64,000 nt of DNA from Larix kaempferi (lineage: Eukaryota > Streptophyta > Pinopsida > Pinales > Pinaceae): assembly GCA_027924585.1 (NCBI GenBank), contig BSBM01000917.1:9601501-9665500 (forward strand). The letters are read 5' to 3'. Shown piece by piece: positions 60,926-64,000 of this stretch. The translations under genes and the position numbers were made by a program. Every line of letters starts with the position of its first letter. Position 1 is the first letter of the stretch. The notes beneath the pieces are model-generated. The model was not told where the DNA came from, ran no database searches, and was given only the letters and a program-made list of their open reading frames with translations.

Positions 60926-63900
60926 TCCGGACGCATGCGCTAACTATAGAATGTCGTTATGACGTAGAATGTGCATACTTTGTAGATTCCATTTATGAAA
61001 TAAAACACATTTTCTAAAAACTCGGGTTTTTTGCGAAATCATGTAAACCTTCTAAATGCTGTGATTTTAAAGAATGGTGGAAGTAAGCTTTTCTTATTTC
61101 CGGACGCATGCGCAAACTATATAAAGTCGTTATGACGTAGAATGTGGATACTTTGTTGATTCTATTTATGAAATAAAACACATTTTCTAAAAGCTCGTGT
61201 TTTTTAAGAAATCATGTAAACCTTCTAGAAGCTGTGATTTTAAAAAAAGGGGAAGTAAGCTTTTCTTTTTTCCAAACGCTTGCGCAAACTATAGAAAGTT
61301 GTTATGACGTAGAATGTGCATACTTTGTTGATTCCATTTATGAAATAGAACACATTTTCTAAAAACTCGTGTTTTTTAAGCAATCACGTAAACCTTCTAG
61401 AAGCTGTGATTTTAAAAAATGGGGGAAGTAAGCTTTTCTTATTTCCGGACGCATGCGCAAACTATAGAAAGTCGTTATGACATAGAATGTGAATACTTTG
61501 TAGATTCCATTTATTAAATAAAACACATTTTCTAAAAACTCGTGTTTTTTGCGAAATCATGTAAACCTTCTAGAAGCTGTGATTTTAAAAAACGGGGGAA
61601 GTAAGCTTTTCTTATTTCCGGACGCATGCGCAAACTATAGAAAGTCGTTATGCCATAGAATGTGCATACTTTGTTGATTCCATTTATGAAATAAAACACA
61701 TTTTCTAAAAACTCGTGTTTTTTAAGAAATCATGTAAACCTTCTAGAAGCTGTGATTTTAAAAAATGGGGGAAGTAAGCTTTTCTTATTTCCGGACGCAT
61801 GCGCAAACTATAGAAAGTAGTTATGACGTAGAATGTGCATAGTTTGTAGATTCCATTTATGAAATAAAATACATTTTCTAAAAACTCGTGCTTTTTACGA
61901 AATCATGTAAAGCTTCTAGATGCTGTGATTTTAAAAAATGGTGGAAGTAAGCTTTTCTTATTTCCGGACGCATGCGCAAACTATAGAAAGTCGTTATGAC
62001 GTAGAATGTGCATACTTTGTAGATTCCATTTCTGAAATAAAACACATTTTCTAAAAACTTGTGTTTTTTACGAAATCATGTAAACCTTCTAGAAGCTGTG
62101 ATTTTAAAAAATGGGGGAAGTAAGCTTTTCCTATTTCCGGACGCATGCGCAAACTATAGAAAGTCGTTATGACGTAGAATGTGCATACTTTGTAGATTCC
62201 ATTTATGAAATAAAACACATTTTCTAAAAACTCGTGTTTTTTACGAAATCATGTAAACCTTCTAGAAGCTGTGATTTTAAAAAACGGGGGAAGTAAGCGT
62301 TACTTATTTCCGGACGTATGCGCAAACTATAGAAATTCGTTATAACGTAGAATGTGCATACTTTGTAGATTTCATTTATGAAATAAAACACATTTTCTAA
62401 AAACTCGTGTTTTTTAAGAAATCATGTAAACCTTCTAGAAGCTGTGATTTTAAAAAATGGGGGAAGTAAGCTTTTCTTATTTCCAAACGCATGCGCACAC
62501 TATAGAAAGTCGTTATGACCTAGAATATGCATACTTTCTTGATTCTATTTATGAAATAAAACACATTTTCTAAAAACTCTTGTTTTTTAAGAAATCATGT
62601 AAACCTTCTAGAAGCTGTGATTTTAAAAAACGGGGGAAGTACGCTTTTCTTATTTCCAAACGCATGCGCAAACTATAGAAAGTCGTTATGACGTAGAATG
62701 TGCATACTTTAATGATTCCATTTATGAAATAAAACACATTTTCTAAAAACTCGTGTTTTTTAAGAAATCATGTAAACCTTCTACAAGCTGTGATTTTAAA
62801 AAACGGTGGAAGTAAGCTTCTCTTATTTCCGGACGCATGCGCAAACTATAGAATGTCGTTATGACGTAGAATGTGCATACTTTGTAGATTCCATTTATGA
62901 AATAAAACACATTTTCTAAAAACTCGTGTTTTTTACGAAATCATGTAAACCTTCTAGAAGCTGTGATTTTAAAAAACGGTGGAAGTAAGCTTTTCTTCTT
63001 TCCGGACGCATTCACAAACTATAGAATTTCGTTATGACGTAGAATGTGCATACTTTGTAGATTCCATTTATGAAATAAAACACATTTTCTAAAAACTCGT
63101 GTTTTTTACAAAATCATATAAACCTTCTAGAAGCTGTGATTTTAAAAAACGGTTGATTAAGCTTTTCTAATTTCCGGACGCATGCGCAAACTATAGAAAG
63201 TCGTTATGACGTAGAATGTGCATACTTTGTAGATTCCATTTATGAAATAAAACACATTTTCTAAAAACTCGTGTTTTTTACAAAATCATGTAAACCTTCT
63301 AGATGCTGTGATTTTAAAAAATGGTGTCAGTAAGCTTTTCTTATTTCCGGACGCATGTGCAAACTGTAGAAAGTCGTTATGACGTAGAATGTGCATACTT
63401 TGTTGACTCCATTTATGAAATAAAACACATTTTCTAAAAACTCGTGTTTTTTAAGAAATCATGTAAACCTTCTAGAAGCTGTGATTTTAAAAAATGGGGG
63501 AAGTAAGCTTTTCTTATTTCCGGATGAATGCGCACACTATAGAAAGTCGTTATGACGTAGAATGTGCATACTTTGTTAATTCCATTTAAGAAATAAAACA
63601 CATTTTCTAAAAACTCGTGTTTTTTACGAAATCATGTAAACCTTCTAGAAGCTGTGTTTTAAAAAAACGGTGGAAATAAGCTTTTCTTTTTTCCGGACGC
63701 ATGCGCAAACTATAGAAAGTCGTTATGACGTAGAATGTGCATACTTTGTAGATTCCATTTATGAAATAAAACACATTTTCTAAAAACTCGTGTTTTTTAC
63801 GAAATCATGTAAACCTTTTAACAGTTGTGATTTTAAAAAACGGTGGAAGTAAGCTTTTCTTATTTCCGGACGCATGCATAAACTATAGAAAGGTTTTATG

Positions 63901-64000
63901 ACGTAGAATGTGCATACTTTGTTGATTCCATTTATGAAATAAAACACATTTTCTAAAAACTCGTGTTTTTTAAGAAATCATATAAACCTTCTAGAAGCTG
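60926..64000 (+). repeat. About 7-kb duplication, right copy, cut by window end
   Basis: Partner of 53.66-56.91 kb. The final stretch, about 62.42-64.0 kb, follows 55.33-56.91 kb at an offset of 7,087-7,088 bp through GGTGTCAG, ATGCGCACAC, GCTGTGTTTTAAAAAAACGG, TTTTAACAGTTG (63.82 kb) and AAAGGTTTTATG (63.89 kb). The last unit boundary is at about 63,980, leaving 21 bp of the next monomer. Confidence 0.85.

Larger units (their letters stand above)
1..64000 (+). repeat. Continuous 173-bp satellite DNA array (about 370 monomers)
   Basis: Every line of the window contains the same AT-rich unit in the same orientation. Successive ATGTAAACC starts fall at 1, 174, 346 and 519, and the last is near 63,980, giving a mean unit of 172.9 bp. 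Nothing unique interrupts the array: there is no inserted transposon, gene, inverted segment or gap. Monomers differ mostly by scattered substitutions, many at CpG positions, and by rare 1-bp indels. Both ends run off the window, so the true array is longer. Size, purity and monomer length are typical of centromeric or pericentromeric satellites in eukaryotes. That role is inferred, and the satellite family is not one I can name. Confidence 0.98.

Noticed and set aside
1-64000. CRISPR array
   Set aside because: Repeats are 173 bp and contiguous, with no unique spacers of 25-40 bp between conserved short repeats.
1-64000. Primate alpha satellite (171 bp)
   Set aside because: The length is close but the sequence is unrelated in the landmarks I know, and there is no CENP-B box or alphoid core.

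Overview
The whole 64 kb window is one uninterrupted head-to-tail satellite DNA array. The monomer is about 173 bp, AT-rich and always in the same orientation. Counting from the phase that starts at base 1 (ATGTAAACC...), the last full boundary is at about 63,980. That gives about 370 monomers with a mean length of 172.9 bp, plus a 21-bp partial unit at the right edge. Both array ends lie outside the window. I found no protein gene, RNA gene, transposon, CRISPR array or unique DNA. The short open frames are translations of the repeat. This is eukaryotic heterochromatin-type DNA. The near-nucleosomal monomer length, array size and purity fit a (peri)centromeric satellite, but location and species cannot be read from the sequence. 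CG-to-TG/CA changes at fixed CpG positions suggest a genome with CpG methylation.

Monomers fall into subfamilies with linked diagnostic bases. Class 1 has GTAGATT, then TTTACGAAATC, then CGGTGGAAG. Class 2 has GTTGATT, then TTAAGAAATC, then CGGGGGAAG, often with CCAAACGC. Class 3 has CAAATTTT, then TTAACAAATC, then CGGGCGAAG. A further subtype has CGGTTGATTA with a TATATAAAG core. Rarer tracer variants (an XhoI-site monomer, a GGAGGAATG monomer, a GTTGTATGACG monomer) allow duplicated blocks to be followed.

Layout: (A) 1-9.35 kb mixes classes 1, 2 and 3, with a 9-mer duplication (offset 1,557) and a 6-mer tandem duplication (about 6.87-9.0 kb). (B) 9.7-15.9 kb resolves into modules X-Y-Z followed by X-X-Y-w-Z. 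(C) 16-25 kb is rich in the CGGTTGATTA/TATATAAAG and XhoI subtypes, with 6-, 21- and 23-mer duplications. (D) About 25.0-31.3 kb is built from the same modules but has a striking excess of 1-bp homopolymer indels. (E) 31.6-44.5 kb has 25-, 16- and 10-mer duplications. (F) 44.5-51.8 kb is a 21-mer (3,632 bp) tandem duplication made of region-A-like modules. (G) 51.8-64 kb is a roughly 7-kb (40-42-mer) duplication, with the last 1.6 kb a copy of about 55.33-56.91 kb.

No single higher-order period runs through the array. It looks like repeated segmental amplification in whole-monomer steps (6, 7, 9, 10, 14, 16, 18-25 and 40-42 units), as expected from unequal exchange or replication-based amplification. 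All coordinates and offsets were read by eye from marker variants. Block edges are good to a few tens of bases, and no percentage identities were computed.
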